In this document: positions 25,332-33,996 of the stretch, one piece after another | How positions within the stretch are numbered: the first letter of the stretch is position 1 | Layout of the letters: each line of letters opens with the position of its first letter | Notes under the pieces: generated by a model | Told to the model about the DNA's origin: nothing | Seen by the model: only the letters and a program-made list of their open reading frames with translations | Database searches by the model: none | Translations under genes and position numbers: made by a program | Assembly (NCBI RefSeq): GCF_020439865.1 | Contig: NZ_JAGRPF010000220.1 | Location: 32,111 to 96,110 of the forward strand | DNA: 64,000 nucleotides | Direction of reading: 5' to 3' | DNA from: Prosthecobacter sp. | GTDB lineage: Bacteria > Verrucomicrobiota > Verrucomicrobiia > Verrucomicrobiales > Verrucomicrobiaceae

Positions 25332-26423
25332 GTGTCGCGTGGCTCTCGCACCGCAACCTTCGAGCACAGGTTTCCGCCGCATCGCTGCTTGCCGCCGCTG
25401 CGAAGCGCTCCTAATGAACGCGGATTGACTGATTCGACGCCAGCACGTGAACCCTCACACGCCAAGCGCACGCCATGGTGGCTGTGGCCGCATGTGCTGA
25501 GTCTCGAAGCGCCCCTGGTGGCCGTGCTGTGGCAGCGCGCTCTGGCGCATGCGCACGGCATCCGGCTCACGCCGATGCTGGACGTGGGCCTCGCGCTTGC
25601 GTGCTGGGTCATCTATGTGCTCGACCGCACGCTGGACACGTTTTCCGTTCAGAGCAGCGGCGAGCTGGACACGCGGCATCTGTTTTACCATCGCCACCGC
25701 CGCGTGCTGCTGCTGGGCGTGATGCCGCCGGTGCTGCTCGCCCTCGGATGGATGGCGTTCTGGGTCATTCCCCAGGGCGTGCTGTGGCAGGCGGTCGGTC
25801 TGGCGCTGCTGGTGGCGCTGTATCTCGCGTCCTTTTCGTCGCAGGGCAGCCGGGTGTCGCGGGACGTGTTCGTCTCCTGTGCGGGGCTCGGCGGCATCAT
25901 CCTCATCTCGCGCATGCCGACGCCCGCGGGCTATCGCCTCACCCTCAGCCTGCTCGTGCTCGCCGTGATGGTGCTGTCGTTTCTGCGGCAGCTGGATCTT
26001 CGCATGGGGCAGGTGCTGCCGAAGGAAATCACAGCCGCGCTGCTCTTTGCCATGGGCTGCACCACCAGCACGCGCTTTCTCGCGATGCCGGAAACGATTC
26101 TCGAGCCCATTCTCGAATCTCTGCTGCTGGCGCTGCTGTTCGCCTGCAACCTCCACGGCATCTCCTGTCATGAACAAGCCGCGGACAGGAAGAACCGGCA
26201 TCCGCAGCTCGTGTTCGGCACGCTGATTTTCTGCCTCGCGGTGTTCGGCTTCGCCCGGTCCGGTGTACTGGAGAACTCGCTGCGCGGCCCGGCGCTGGCA
26301 GCTTTCGGCGCCGCGGCGCTGCATTCGATGGTGCATCTGTTCCGCCGGCGCTTGTCGATCGACGCCTATCGCGTGCTCGCCGATCTCGTGCTGATCCTGC
26401 CGTTGCCTCTGGTGTGGGTGTGA
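25332..26423 (+). CDS. multi-spanning membrane protein resembling UbiA-type prenyltransferases
   Basis: About eight hydrophobic helices cover the last 310 residues (for example LALACWVIYVLDR, VLLLGVMPPVLLALGWMAFW, LLVLAVMVLSFLRQLDLRM). After the first helix comes DRTLDTF, which resembles the DxxxD prenyl-diphosphate site of the UbiA superfamily. The second Asp motif of UbiA is poor (RQLDLRMGQ), so catalytic activity is doubtful. The start is uncertain: the open frame begins with GTG at 25332, but the first 45 residues look non-coding and TTG at 25425 or GTG at 25494 are likelier. It is divergent from the dynamin-like gene and is followed after 38 nt by a TPR-like gene. Confidence 0.65.
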   Translation: MSRGSRTATFEHRFPPHRCLPPLRSAPNERGLTDSTPAREPSHAKRTPWWLWPHVLSLEAPLVAVLWQRALAHAHGIRLTPMLDVGLALACWVIYVLDRTLDTFSVQSSGELDTRHLFYHRHRRVLLLGVMPPVLLALGWMAFWVIPQGVLWQAVGLALLVALYLASFSSQGSRVSRDVFVSCAGLGGIILISRMPTPAGYRLTLSLLVLAVMVLSFLRQLDLRMGQVLPKEITAALLFAMGCTTSTRFLAMPETILEPILESLLLALLFACNLHGISCHEQAADRKNRHPQLVFGTLIFCLAVFGFARSGVLENSLRGPALAAFGAAALHSMVHLFRRRLSIDAYRVLADLVLILPLPLVWV

Positions 26424-26461
26424 TTGCGCAATTCCGCCCGCCACCCACGTTTGAAGCTGCC

Positions 26462-27091
26462 ATGAAACGACGACTTCTTCCCCTGCTGCTGCTCGGCCTG
26501 CTTTCCTCAGTCCGCGCCCAGGACAACCCCGACGCGCTGTTTCAGCAGGGTGTGGATCTGTTCTTCGCCGCGAAGCCGAAGGAGTCCGTCGCCGCATTCG
26601 ACAAACTCATCGCTCTGGTGCCGCAGTCGAAGCCGCAGCTCTGGCAGCGCGGCCTCGCTCTTTACTACGCGGGCGATTTCAAAGGCGGACGCGAGCAGTT
26701 CGAGGTGCATCAAACCGTGAACGGCAATGACGTCGAGAACGCCGCGTGGCATTTCCTCTGCATCGCCAAAGGCGAAGGCGTCGAGGCCGCGCGGAAAGTC
26801 TTCATCCCCATCGAAGGCGACTCACGCATCCCGATGAAGCAGGTGCACGAACTCTTCGCCGGCAAAGGCAGCGAGGAGGCCGTGCTCAAGGCCGCCGAGG
26901 AAGGCGAAGGCGAGCGCCTGCGCAACCACCGCTGCTACGCCCACCTCTACCTCGGCCTCTACTACGAGGCGACCGGCGACGACGCCAAGGCCAAGGAGCA
27001 CATGCTCAAAGCCGCCCACGACTTCGCCATGGACCACTACATGGGCCGCGTGGCGCAGGTGCATGTGAAGATTCGCGGGTGGGAGAAGTGA
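26462..27091 (+). CDS. exported TPR-like protein (209 aa)
   Basis: A signal peptide (residues 1-20, KRRLLPLLLLGLLSSVRAQ) is followed by TPR-like helix pairs: DALFQQGVDLFFAAKPKESV at 23-42, PQLWQRGLALYYAGDFKGG near 58-76 and CYAHLYLGLYYEATGDDAKA near 160-180. Length and repeat layout are close to NlpI-type exported TPR proteins, which act as adaptors at the envelope, though it lacks a lipobox Cys. It begins 38 nt after the membrane-protein gene and is probably co-transcribed. Start ATG 26462 from the signal peptide. Confidence 0.75.
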   Translation: MKRRLLPLLLLGLLSSVRAQDNPDALFQQGVDLFFAAKPKESVAAFDKLIALVPQSKPQLWQRGLALYYAGDFKGGREQFEVHQTVNGNDVENAAWHFLCIAKGEGVEAARKVFIPIEGDSRIPMKQVHELFAGKGSEEAVLKAAEEGEGERLRNHRCYAHLYLGLYYEATGDDAKAKEHMLKAAHDFAMDHYMGRVAQVHVKIRGWEK

Positions 27092-27124
27092 GGGAGCGCA
27101 CTGGCAGTCCGTCAGCGCCCGGCA

Positions 27125-28078
27125 CTAAGGGGTGATGCATGGGTTCACACGCTTTCGGCCCCGTCCCTTTCGCACTAACAGCCAAATCGACGCGATCAGC
27201 AGAACCAGCAGAAGAACGATGAGAGGCCAACCTCGCCAGCCAGAGAGTTCGTTGCTGGCACCTACCTGAGAGATGGTCGTTTTGGCCCCCTTGAGTTCTG
27301 CCATCGGCGGATAGCCGGGTGGCAGCACCACCCCCAGATCAGCCAACTTGCGGCGGTAGGGCGCGGCTTCCCCACTCTTCAACCACCAGTGCTGCACTCT
27401 CTCAAACCAGCCCGGCGCTGATTTAGCCGCCGCTTTGATCTCCTCCGCCACACCAGGCTTGCGCCGCAACAAGCCCGTTAGATATCCTGCCACTTCGTAT
27501 TTGATGGTCTTGGGCACGCCCAAGGTCAGTGGCGGCATCGGACCCGTCACATCCGGATTGCGGTCATCAAACAGAAAGCGCCCCAGCTCCACGATGCTCT
27601 CGTCGTCGCCGATCACTGAAAGACTTTCGATTAGCGCCCCTCTTTGACTGTCCTTTCCTAGTACGGTCGCCAGAGTTTCGATGCGCTCTCCGAGATAGTG
27701 CGGCAGGCCGGACAGCTGCCTTAGGCGCTCCTCCGCGCGTTGTTGCACTTCCAGGTTCAACGCCCGCCGCTGCTCATCAGTGTACTGCGTCTTCTGCACT
27801 TCCTCCGGAGTGTTCCAGCGTGGATAGCCAAACTGCCGGTTTTTGGCCAGATAGTAGTAAGTAATCAGTTGATCGGCCTCTTTTGAGGCAAAGGCCTCAT
27901 CGATGGGACTGAAATCGTGCTGCTGGTTGATCAAACCCCGGGCGCGTAGTTCCTCATTGAGACGCCATTGCTTGTCTTTGGTGTTGAACTGCTGGGCGAA
28001 CAGCGGAACCAAACCCAAGGCGAACAGCAGGCAGAAACTTGTGAATCGTGTTGCGGTCACAACGAGTATTCCATTCAA
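27125..28078 (-). CDS. exported protein with C-terminal membrane anchor, unknown function (317 aa)
   Basis: An N-terminal export signal (FTSFCLLFALGLVPLFAQ) is followed by a helical, charged domain (residues 35-260) with HEAT-like helix pairs (ETLATVLGKDSQRGALIESL, SIVELGRFLFDD, YEVAGYLTGLLRRKPGVAEEI). One transmembrane helix (WPLIVLLLVLLIASIWLLV) and a basic cytoplasmic tail (RKGRGRKRVN) follow. It should therefore stand in the periplasm anchored at its C-terminus. No known family was recognised. It is convergent with the TPR gene (33 nt) and divergent from the DUF1501 gene. Confidence 0.65.
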   Translation of the reverse strand: MNGILVVTATRFTSFCLLFALGLVPLFAQQFNTKDKQWRLNEELRARGLINQQHDFSPIDEAFASKEADQLITYYYLAKNRQFGYPRWNTPEEVQKTQYTDEQRRALNLEVQQRAEERLRQLSGLPHYLGERIETLATVLGKDSQRGALIESLSVIGDDESIVELGRFLFDDRNPDVTGPMPPLTLGVPKTIKYEVAGYLTGLLRRKPGVAEEIKAAAKSAPGWFERVQHWWLKSGEAAPYRRKLADLGVVLPPGYPPMAELKGAKTTISQVGASNELSGWRGWPLIVLLLVLLIASIWLLVRKGRGRKRVNPCITP

Positions 28079-28265
28079 GGATCATTGAAGAAGAACCGGG
28101 CGATGGAGTCACGCTCAATTTTGTCAGGCAACCATGTCTGGCTGTCCCAGCCCCTCGGCTCTCATCTCTTGCGCATCATTGTTCCTGTCTTGTCAGAGTG
28201 GGCCGTGAGCGCAACAAGGCAGAGGATTGCATGGTAGGTTCGAGGACAAACCCATTCCCCTATCC

Positions 28266-29609
28266 ATGAAAATGCACCGTCTTTGCTCCGGCAATCATAG
28301 CAACCTCTTCGCGACCGCCCAAGGGCGTCGTGACTTCCTTCAGGTGGGGGCCATGGCGGGTCTGGGGCTCACGCTGCCGAACCTGCTCAAGCTGCAGGCC
28401 GCGGAACAGACGCTCGCCATGCCGGCGGTGGAGAGCTACAAGCCGATCGCCACATCAATCATCCACATCTATCTGCCGGGCGGGATGGCGCAGCATGAGT
28501 CCTGGGATCCGAAGCCCTTTGCCTCCCCGGATTACCGCGGACCCTTCAGCCCGATCAAGGGCGTGACCGGCGAGTATGTGGGCGAGAAGTTCGCGAACAT
28601 CGCGAAGATCCTCGACAAGATCAGCATCATCCGCTCGGTGACCCACGGCGAGGCGGCGCATGAGCGTGGCACGCACAACATGTTCACCGGTTACCGCCCC
28701 AGCCCGGCGATCAAGTTCCCGAGCTTCGGCTCCATCGTCTCCCACGAGCAGGGATCGCGGAACAATCTGCCGCCCTACGTGGCGATTCCGAGCGTCTTCG
28801 CACCCGAGCAGGGCAGCGGCTACATGAGCAGCGCCTTCGGTCCCTTTGCGCTCGGCAGTGATCCGGCGGACGGCAACTTCACCGTGCGCGATCTCGCCAC
28901 ACCGAAAGACATCGATCAGAAGCGCTTCGATCGTCGTCGCAGCCTGCTGGGAGCCGTGGACGAGCACTTCCGCAGCACCGAGAAATCGGATGGTCTCGCC
29001 GCGATGGACAAATTCTACACGGCCGCCTACAACCTGATCAGCAGCCAGCAGGCGCGTGAGGCCTTCAACCTCGCCTCCGAACCGGCCAAGCTGCGCGATG
29101 AGTACGGCCGCAACGCCGCAGGTCAGCGCTTCCTGCTCTCCCGTCGTCTTGTCGAGGCCGGCGTGCGCATGGTTTCCGTAAACTTCGGCGGCTGGGACCA
29201 CCACTCGAACATCAAAGGCGCGTTTGAAAGCCAGGCGCCGCAGTTTGACCAGGCCTTCGCACGCCTGATCAAGGATCTCGACGAACGCGGCATGCTGGAC
29301 ACCACGCTGGTGCTCGTCAGCTCCGAATTCGGCCGCACGCCGAAGATCAACAGCACCAACGGCCGCGACCACTACCCGCGCGTCTTCTCCGTGGCGATGG
29401 CCGGTGGCGGCGTGAAGAAAGGTTTCGTCTATGGCAAGTCCGACGCCCTCGGTGGTGAGCCGGATGAAAACCCCGTCGGTCCCGAAGATCTCGCCCGCAC
29501 GATGTACCGTCTGCTCGGCATCAACGCCAGCAAGCGCATCGTCGTGGAAAACGTCCGGCCGGTGGACATCGTCAACGGCGGTCGTCTGATCAACGAGCTG
29601 ATCGCGTAA
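28266..29609 (+). CDS. Tat-exported DUF1501 protein
   Basis: This 447-aa protein has a twin-arginine motif (GRRDFLQVGAMAGLG at about 20-34) and the DUF1501 body: IHIYLPGGMAQHESWDPKP, NMFTGYRPSP, VSSEFGRTPKIN and a terminal LGINASKRI. Family knowledge: DUF1501 is a sulfatase/phosphatase-fold family very abundant in PVC bacteria, usually next to a DUF1549/DUF1553 cytochrome gene. Here that partner is absent and the gene stands alone between unrelated genes. The catalytic Thr/Ser of alkaline phosphatases is not evident. Start from the first ATG upstream of the Tat motif. Confidence 0.88.
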   Translation: MKMHRLCSGNHSNLFATAQGRRDFLQVGAMAGLGLTLPNLLKLQAAEQTLAMPAVESYKPIATSIIHIYLPGGMAQHESWDPKPFASPDYRGPFSPIKGVTGEYVGEKFANIAKILDKISIIRSVTHGEAAHERGTHNMFTGYRPSPAIKFPSFGSIVSHEQGSRNNLPPYVAIPSVFAPEQGSGYMSSAFGPFALGSDPADGNFTVRDLATPKDIDQKRFDRRRSLLGAVDEHFRSTEKSDGLAAMDKFYTAAYNLISSQQAREAFNLASEPAKLRDEYGRNAAGQRFLLSRRLVEAGVRMVSVNFGGWDHHSNIKGAFESQAPQFDQAFARLIKDLDERGMLDTTLVLVSSEFGRTPKINSTNGRDHYPRVFSVAMAGGGVKKGFVYGKSDALGGEPDENPVGPEDLARTMYRLLGINASKRIVVENVRPVDIVNGGRLINELIA

Positions 29610-29630
29610 GCGAACCGAGAACAGACGCGT

Positions 29631-31106
29631 TCACAGGCTGAACCCGTTCGCTTGAAACATGTCCCGCACCTGCGTCTCGATCGTCTCGAGTGTGCGGTCT
29701 CCAAGCAGGATGTTGAGATGCTTCGCGCAGACGGCGTCCGGATCGGTGTTGTCTGGCGGTTCGGGCTCTTTGGGCGGTTCCGGTGGAGGCGCCGGTGGCG
29801 CAAGGTTCTTCGGATAGGAGAAACGGCCGTTGCCGAGATCCTGAACGCCGGGCTTCTGCATGAAGAGCTTCATCTCGGCGCGGTAGGCATCATAAGCAGG
29901 CCGCAGCTTGTCGAGTTCGGCGTTGTGGGCCTTCACCTGCTCCCAGAACGCGGGCCATTTCTTTTTCTCCTCATGCAGGGCGTCGAAGTACTGCATCAGG
30001 CGTTTGCCACCATTCTCATGCACGAAGAAATACGCCAGGATATGGGAGGAGCGGTAGCGACCTGCGAGCTGCTCCATCGAAGGAGGCAGCTGATTGAAAA
30101 CCTGCCCGTTTCGACTCTTCCGGTCGGACACCTGAGTGCTGGTGATCTCGTTGCGGGTGCTGATGTCCGTGGTGTAGCCCCACAGGTCTTTCACACCAAT
30201 CCACCCGGCCTGATACCGTGAACCGAGCAGCCCACGCCGGCGAGACCCAGATTGCTTCGCCTGAAAGGCAGATCCATCAGAGGCGACGGAGAACATGCCG
30301 CCCTTATAGCCGATGTTCGACGTGTACTCCGCCAGGCCCTCGATCAACCACACCGGCATGTAAGGCAGATACTCGTGCATCATCTGATGCGTGATCTCGT
30401 GAGTGATGGTGTCGTTGTTGATTTCGCCTTTTCGATAGTAGGCACCATTCGCGCCGACGGTGTCGGAGATGCCGAGTTCGGCGAAGGGCATGCGGAAGAC
30501 CTTGTCTTTGCGCACATACACGCCCGCAGACCACGTCGGTGCACCCGAGGCGAGGTACTGGTCGCGTGTGGCAAACAGCTCGGCCTGAAACTTCTTCCGC
30601 CCTTCCTCCGGTCTTGGCACGATGCCCCAGGGCATCAGCCGAACCAGTTCGTAGGTGCTTTCGAAGGCACGACAGACATCCTTCATCAAAATGGCGCCCA
30701 GTTTGGCGCTGGTCTTGAACTGGAAGTGACCGGACTCGTAGATGCACTCACCCGGCTCCTCCTTCACCACCTTGATGTTCATGTAGAGCATCGGCTCCTT
30801 CACTTCCGTCGGCATGCGTCGTTTGTCCCAGGGGATGCGAGCGGCATCCGCAGGATCGACGACACTGACGACGGCTTTCGACGCGTTCAACCTCACCCAG
30901 GTTTGATCATCGGCGGAGAGGCTCGTCAGAGGCACCGAGGCCGGCTGACCGTTGGTCAGGATCAACGTGACGTTGCCGTCCTTGATGCCGCCAAACGTGG
31001 CTTCGATCTGCTTCCCCTGTGCATTGGTCCACGAGCGCGGCTCACTCATCGCGAGAGAACAAACCATCAGGCTCAGCAGAGCCAGGGTGAATGGGCGCAG
31101 GATCAT
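29631..31106 (-). CDS. secreted HExxH metallopeptidase with N-terminal SHD1-like domain
   Basis: This 491-aa protein has a signal peptide (residues 1-22, LLSLMVCSLAMSEP). An SHD1-like domain follows (SWTNAQGKQIEATFGGI, then VPLTSLSADDQTWV), which is common in PVC secreted proteins. Further on a gluzincin-type site reads THEITHQMM, with a downstream Glu (LIEGLAEYTS), giving His, His and Glu zinc ligands. The C-terminal 50 residues are Pro-rich (PAPPPEPPKEPEPPDN). Family knowledge: similar peptidase-MA-like proteins act in the periplasm, substrate unknown. The ATG at 31106 is chosen for the signal peptide; an upstream in-frame ATG exists at 31172. It is convergent with DUF1501. Confidence 0.8.
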   Translation of the reverse strand: MILRPFTLALLSLMVCSLAMSEPRSWTNAQGKQIEATFGGIKDGNVTLILTNGQPASVPLTSLSADDQTWVRLNASKAVVSVVDPADAARIPWDKRRMPTEVKEPMLYMNIKVVKEEPGECIYESGHFQFKTSAKLGAILMKDVCRAFESTYELVRLMPWGIVPRPEEGRKKFQAELFATRDQYLASGAPTWSAGVYVRKDKVFRMPFAELGISDTVGANGAYYRKGEINNDTITHEITHQMMHEYLPYMPVWLIEGLAEYTSNIGYKGGMFSVASDGSAFQAKQSGSRRRGLLGSRYQAGWIGVKDLWGYTTDISTRNEITSTQVSDRKSRNGQVFNQLPPSMEQLAGRYRSSHILAYFFVHENGGKRLMQYFDALHEEKKKWPAFWEQVKAHNAELDKLRPAYDAYRAEMKLFMQKPGVQDLGNGRFSYPKNLAPPAPPPEPPKEPEPPDNTDPDAVCAKHLNILLGDRTLETIETQVRDMFQANGFSL

Positions 31107-31210
31107 GACGTGGAAACCATGCCGGAGGAAAACGGTCGCTGACAAGATCAAAATGGGGCTCCGCTCAATCATCCTCTTTTCAGAGCATCAAAAGTGCGCA
31201 TTCTCCCCGC

Positions 31211-31226
31211 GGTTCGAATTTGAACC
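31211..31226. other. inverted repeat just before the opgH-operon start codon
   Basis: GGTTC and GAACC pair around GAATTT, ending three bases before the ATG of the small membrane-protein gene that opens the opgH operon. If transcribed it would bury the ribosome-binding region, so a translational control role is possible. The stem is only 5 bp and chance is a fair alternative. Confidence 0.25.
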
Positions 31227-31229
31227 CCC

Positions 31230-31808
31230 ATGGAAGCAGTCAACATCCAGTTCGCACCCGCGACAGGCACCGAGGAAGAGTGGAACGAGGCGTATGCGCG
31301 CCTCGCCGACTACTTTCGTTCCTACCAGCTTCACAACCGGATCCGGCGCACGCAGCTGATCCTCGAAACCCTGCGCAACGCCGCCAAGGCGCATTCCGAC
31401 GATCCCTCGCGCACGCCGACAGCGCATTCGATCGAGCAGGCGCGCCTCATGCTGCGCGAGTGGCTGGGTTCGATTTACAGCGATCTCAATCTCAACGAAG
31501 CGCAGCTCGAGGCCACGGGCCGTCTGGGCTTCCATCTCGCCGGCGGTCCCACACGCTGGCCGCAGTTCTTTCTCGATGAACAGAACATGCCCGACGACAT
31601 GGCCGAGGCCATGCGTTCCGCCATCCGTACTTCCGGTCCGGGGATGCAGGTGAGCAAAATGACACCGCGTGACATCGACCTCGGCATGTTCACCGACGTG
31701 GCGGACGACACCTTCGACCGCCTGGGCCGTCATCCGGTCCTGCGCTACTCGGTGCTGGCCGTCATCGTCGCCAGCGTGCTGGGCTACCTCTATTCCCTCT
31801 TCACATGA
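31230..31808 (+). CDS. membrane-anchored protein of unknown function coupled to opgH (192 aa)
   Basis: A soluble helical domain (residues 1-165, rich in Arg and Glu: YFRSYQLHNRIRRTQLILETL) is followed by one C-terminal transmembrane helix (LRYSVLAVIVASVLGYLYSLFT), so the domain lies in the cytoplasm on a tail anchor. I recognise no family. Its stop overlaps the opgH start by 4 nt, which implies that it is made in step with the glucosyltransferase. A regulator or assembly partner of OpgH on the cytoplasmic face is the natural guess. Confidence 0.7.
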   Translation: MEAVNIQFAPATGTEEEWNEAYARLADYFRSYQLHNRIRRTQLILETLRNAAKAHSDDPSRTPTAHSIEQARLMLREWLGSIYSDLNLNEAQLEATGRLGFHLAGGPTRWPQFFLDEQNMPDDMAEAMRSAIRTSGPGMQVSKMTPRDIDLGMFTDVADDTFDRLGRHPVLRYSVLAVIVASVLGYLYSLFT

Positions 31809-33949
31809 GCGTCCCCGTCGGCAGCCAGACCGCGAACATCGCGATGACCGTCGGCATGCCGCCAAAGCACATCTCGCGCACCCGGCGCGCGACGTTTTTC
31901 TCCCTCGTCGGCTTGGGCACCATCGTCGGCGCCTGGCTGTCCTTCATCTTCCTCTCAGAAAACGGCATGCGTCTCTCCGAATGGGCGCTGCTGCTGGTCT
32001 TCATCCCGCTCTACTATCAGCTCAATGTCGGCTTCTGGACCGCGCTCTTCGGCGTGTGGCTGATGAACCGCCCAAAGCCGGATCCCCTGAACCTGTGGCT
32101 CACGCTGAACGCGGATGATTACGAACAGCCCATCACCGCCGGCACCGCCATCGTCATGCCGGTGTTCAATGAGGACGTGACACGGGTTTACGAAGGCTTG
32201 CGCTCGATCTACCTCTCACTCGAAGCCACCGGCCAGGCGGAGAACTTCGACTTTTTCATCCTGAGCGATTCCGACAAGGCCAGCCAGTGGATCGAGGAGG
32301 AAACCGCCTGGCTCGAACTCTGCCGCCAGCTCAAGGCCTTCGGGCGTATCTTTTACCGCCGGCGTCGCAAGCAGATCAACCGCAAGAGCGGCAACGTCAG
32401 CGACTTCTGCCGCCGCTGGGGCAAGCGTTACCGCTACATGGTCGTGCTCGACGCGGACAGCCTTATGTCCGGCGGCCTGCTCACCAGCATGGTGCGCATC
32501 ATGGAGAAGAATCCCGGCATCGGCATCGTGCAGACATTCCCGAAGCAGATAGCCGCCGACACGCTGCTGGGACGCGTGATGCAGTTTGCGCAGGCGCTCT
32601 ACGGTCCGCCTTTCATGGCCGGACTCGACTACTGGCAGTGCGGTGAGGCGAACTTCTGGGGCCACAACGCGATCATCCGTCTCGCGCCCTTCATCGAGCA
32701 CTGCGCGCTGCCACCGCTGCCGGCAAACGCACCTTTCGGCGGACACATTCTCAGCCACGACTTCGTCGAAGCTGCGCTCATGCGCAAAGCCGGTTACGCC
32801 GTGCGGCTGCTGCCCACCACGCGCGGCAGTTATGAAGAAGGTCCGCCCACGCTGGTGGACATGCTCAAACGCGACCGCCGCTGGTGCCAGGGCAATATCC
32901 AGCACCTCTGGCTGCTCTTTGCCAAAGGCTGGCATCCGATGAGCCGCATCAATTTCCTGCACGGCATCCTCAGCTACGTCAGTTCGTTGCTTTGGTTCTT
33001 CTTCCTCGTGCTGGCCACCTATCTCGCCGCCACACCGACACCGCACGAGGAGCCGCAGGCCATCCTGGCTGAACAGATCCTGCTCGGCGTCACCGCCATG
33101 CTCATCTTCCTGCCGAAGACCGTCATCCTGCTCGATGAAGTGATCACCGGACGCATGTTCAAGCCGCTGCAGCTCCGGGTGCTCACGTTCTTCAGCAGTC
33201 TGCTCGACACCGTCGTCTTCACGCTGATGGCCCCCGTGCTGATGGTCTTCCACGCGCGCTTCGTCGTTTATACTCTCATCGGCAAAAGCGTGAGCTGGGT
33301 CACGCAGCGCCGCAAAATCGACGGCGGCGTCAACTGGTCCGAAATCATCTTCACCTTTCTCAGCGTCACCTTGCTGGGCGTCGCCTGGGCAGCGCTGGGA
33401 TGGTATGTCTCGACCAAGTTCCTTGTTTGGATCAGCCCCATCCTGTTCTCGCTGATCGTCTCCATCCTCGTGGCGGCGCTGGTATCCGGCTCACGCAGCG
33501 GACGCCGTCTCGGCCTGTTTCTCACGCCGGAGGAGCACGAGCCGCCCACGGTGCTCAAAACGATGCAGCAGAACTTGGAGGAAATTAAGGACCGTATTCA
33601 GCTCTCGCCAGAACTGGAGCGTCACTACGGCCTGCTGCAGGTCTGCATCGATCCTTACGTGAACGGCCTCCACGTCAGCCTCCTCCGCCGCCGCCGCACC
33701 ATTGAGGTCTCACGCGGCTACCTGGATGAAATCGGCCACCGTCTGATCACCCAGGGACCACAGACGCTCACCGCGCAGGAACTGAAGGCGCTCATGCACG
33801 ACACGGACACCGTCACCAACCTGCACTACCGAATCTGGAGCGCCGCAGACCATGAGCTCGCGCCGTTCTGGGCCACGGCCATCCGCCAGTACAATCTAGC
33901 CTCCACCAGCCCCTTCGCCCACACTCTCGCCAGCCAGGAAGTCGGGTGA
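31805..33949 (+). CDS. opgH: osmoregulated periplasmic glucan glucosyltransferase
   Basis: The product is an inner-membrane family 2 glycosyltransferase that builds and exports the beta-1,2-glucan backbone from UDP-glucose. The 714 residues begin with two transmembrane helices (residues 30-85). The GT2 domain then shows IVMPVFNEDVTRVYEG, the DAD metal site (VLDADSLMSGG near 215-225), a catalytic Asp context (LSHDFVEAALMRKAGY) and the (R/Q)xxRW-type acceptor motif RDRRWCQGN near 356. Six or so helices follow between about 385 and 565, and a cytoplasmic tail. It is slightly shorter than proteobacterial OpgH (about 800 aa). The usual partner opgG is not adjacent. Confidence 0.9.
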   Translation: MSVPVGSQTANIAMTVGMPPKHISRTRRATFFSLVGLGTIVGAWLSFIFLSENGMRLSEWALLLVFIPLYYQLNVGFWTALFGVWLMNRPKPDPLNLWLTLNADDYEQPITAGTAIVMPVFNEDVTRVYEGLRSIYLSLEATGQAENFDFFILSDSDKASQWIEEETAWLELCRQLKAFGRIFYRRRRKQINRKSGNVSDFCRRWGKRYRYMVVLDADSLMSGGLLTSMVRIMEKNPGIGIVQTFPKQIAADTLLGRVMQFAQALYGPPFMAGLDYWQCGEANFWGHNAIIRLAPFIEHCALPPLPANAPFGGHILSHDFVEAALMRKAGYAVRLLPTTRGSYEEGPPTLVDMLKRDRRWCQGNIQHLWLLFAKGWHPMSRINFLHGILSYVSSLLWFFFLVLATYLAATPTPHEEPQAILAEQILLGVTAMLIFLPKTVILLDEVITGRMFKPLQLRVLTFFSSLLDTVVFTLMAPVLMVFHARFVVYTLIGKSVSWVTQRRKIDGGVNWSEIIFTFLSVTLLGVAWAALGWYVSTKFLVWISPILFSLIVSILVAALVSGSRSGRRLGLFLTPEEHEPPTVLKTMQQNLEEIKDRIQLSPELERHYGLLQVCIDPYVNGLHVSLLRRRRTIEVSRGYLDEIGHRLITQGPQTLTAQELKALMHDTDTVTNLHYRIWSAADHELAPFWATAIRQYNLASTSPFAHTLASQEVG

Positions 33950-33996
33950 GTGAGCGGAACAGCGTAAAGCCGCCGGGCGCCATTGTCTGTCCCACC

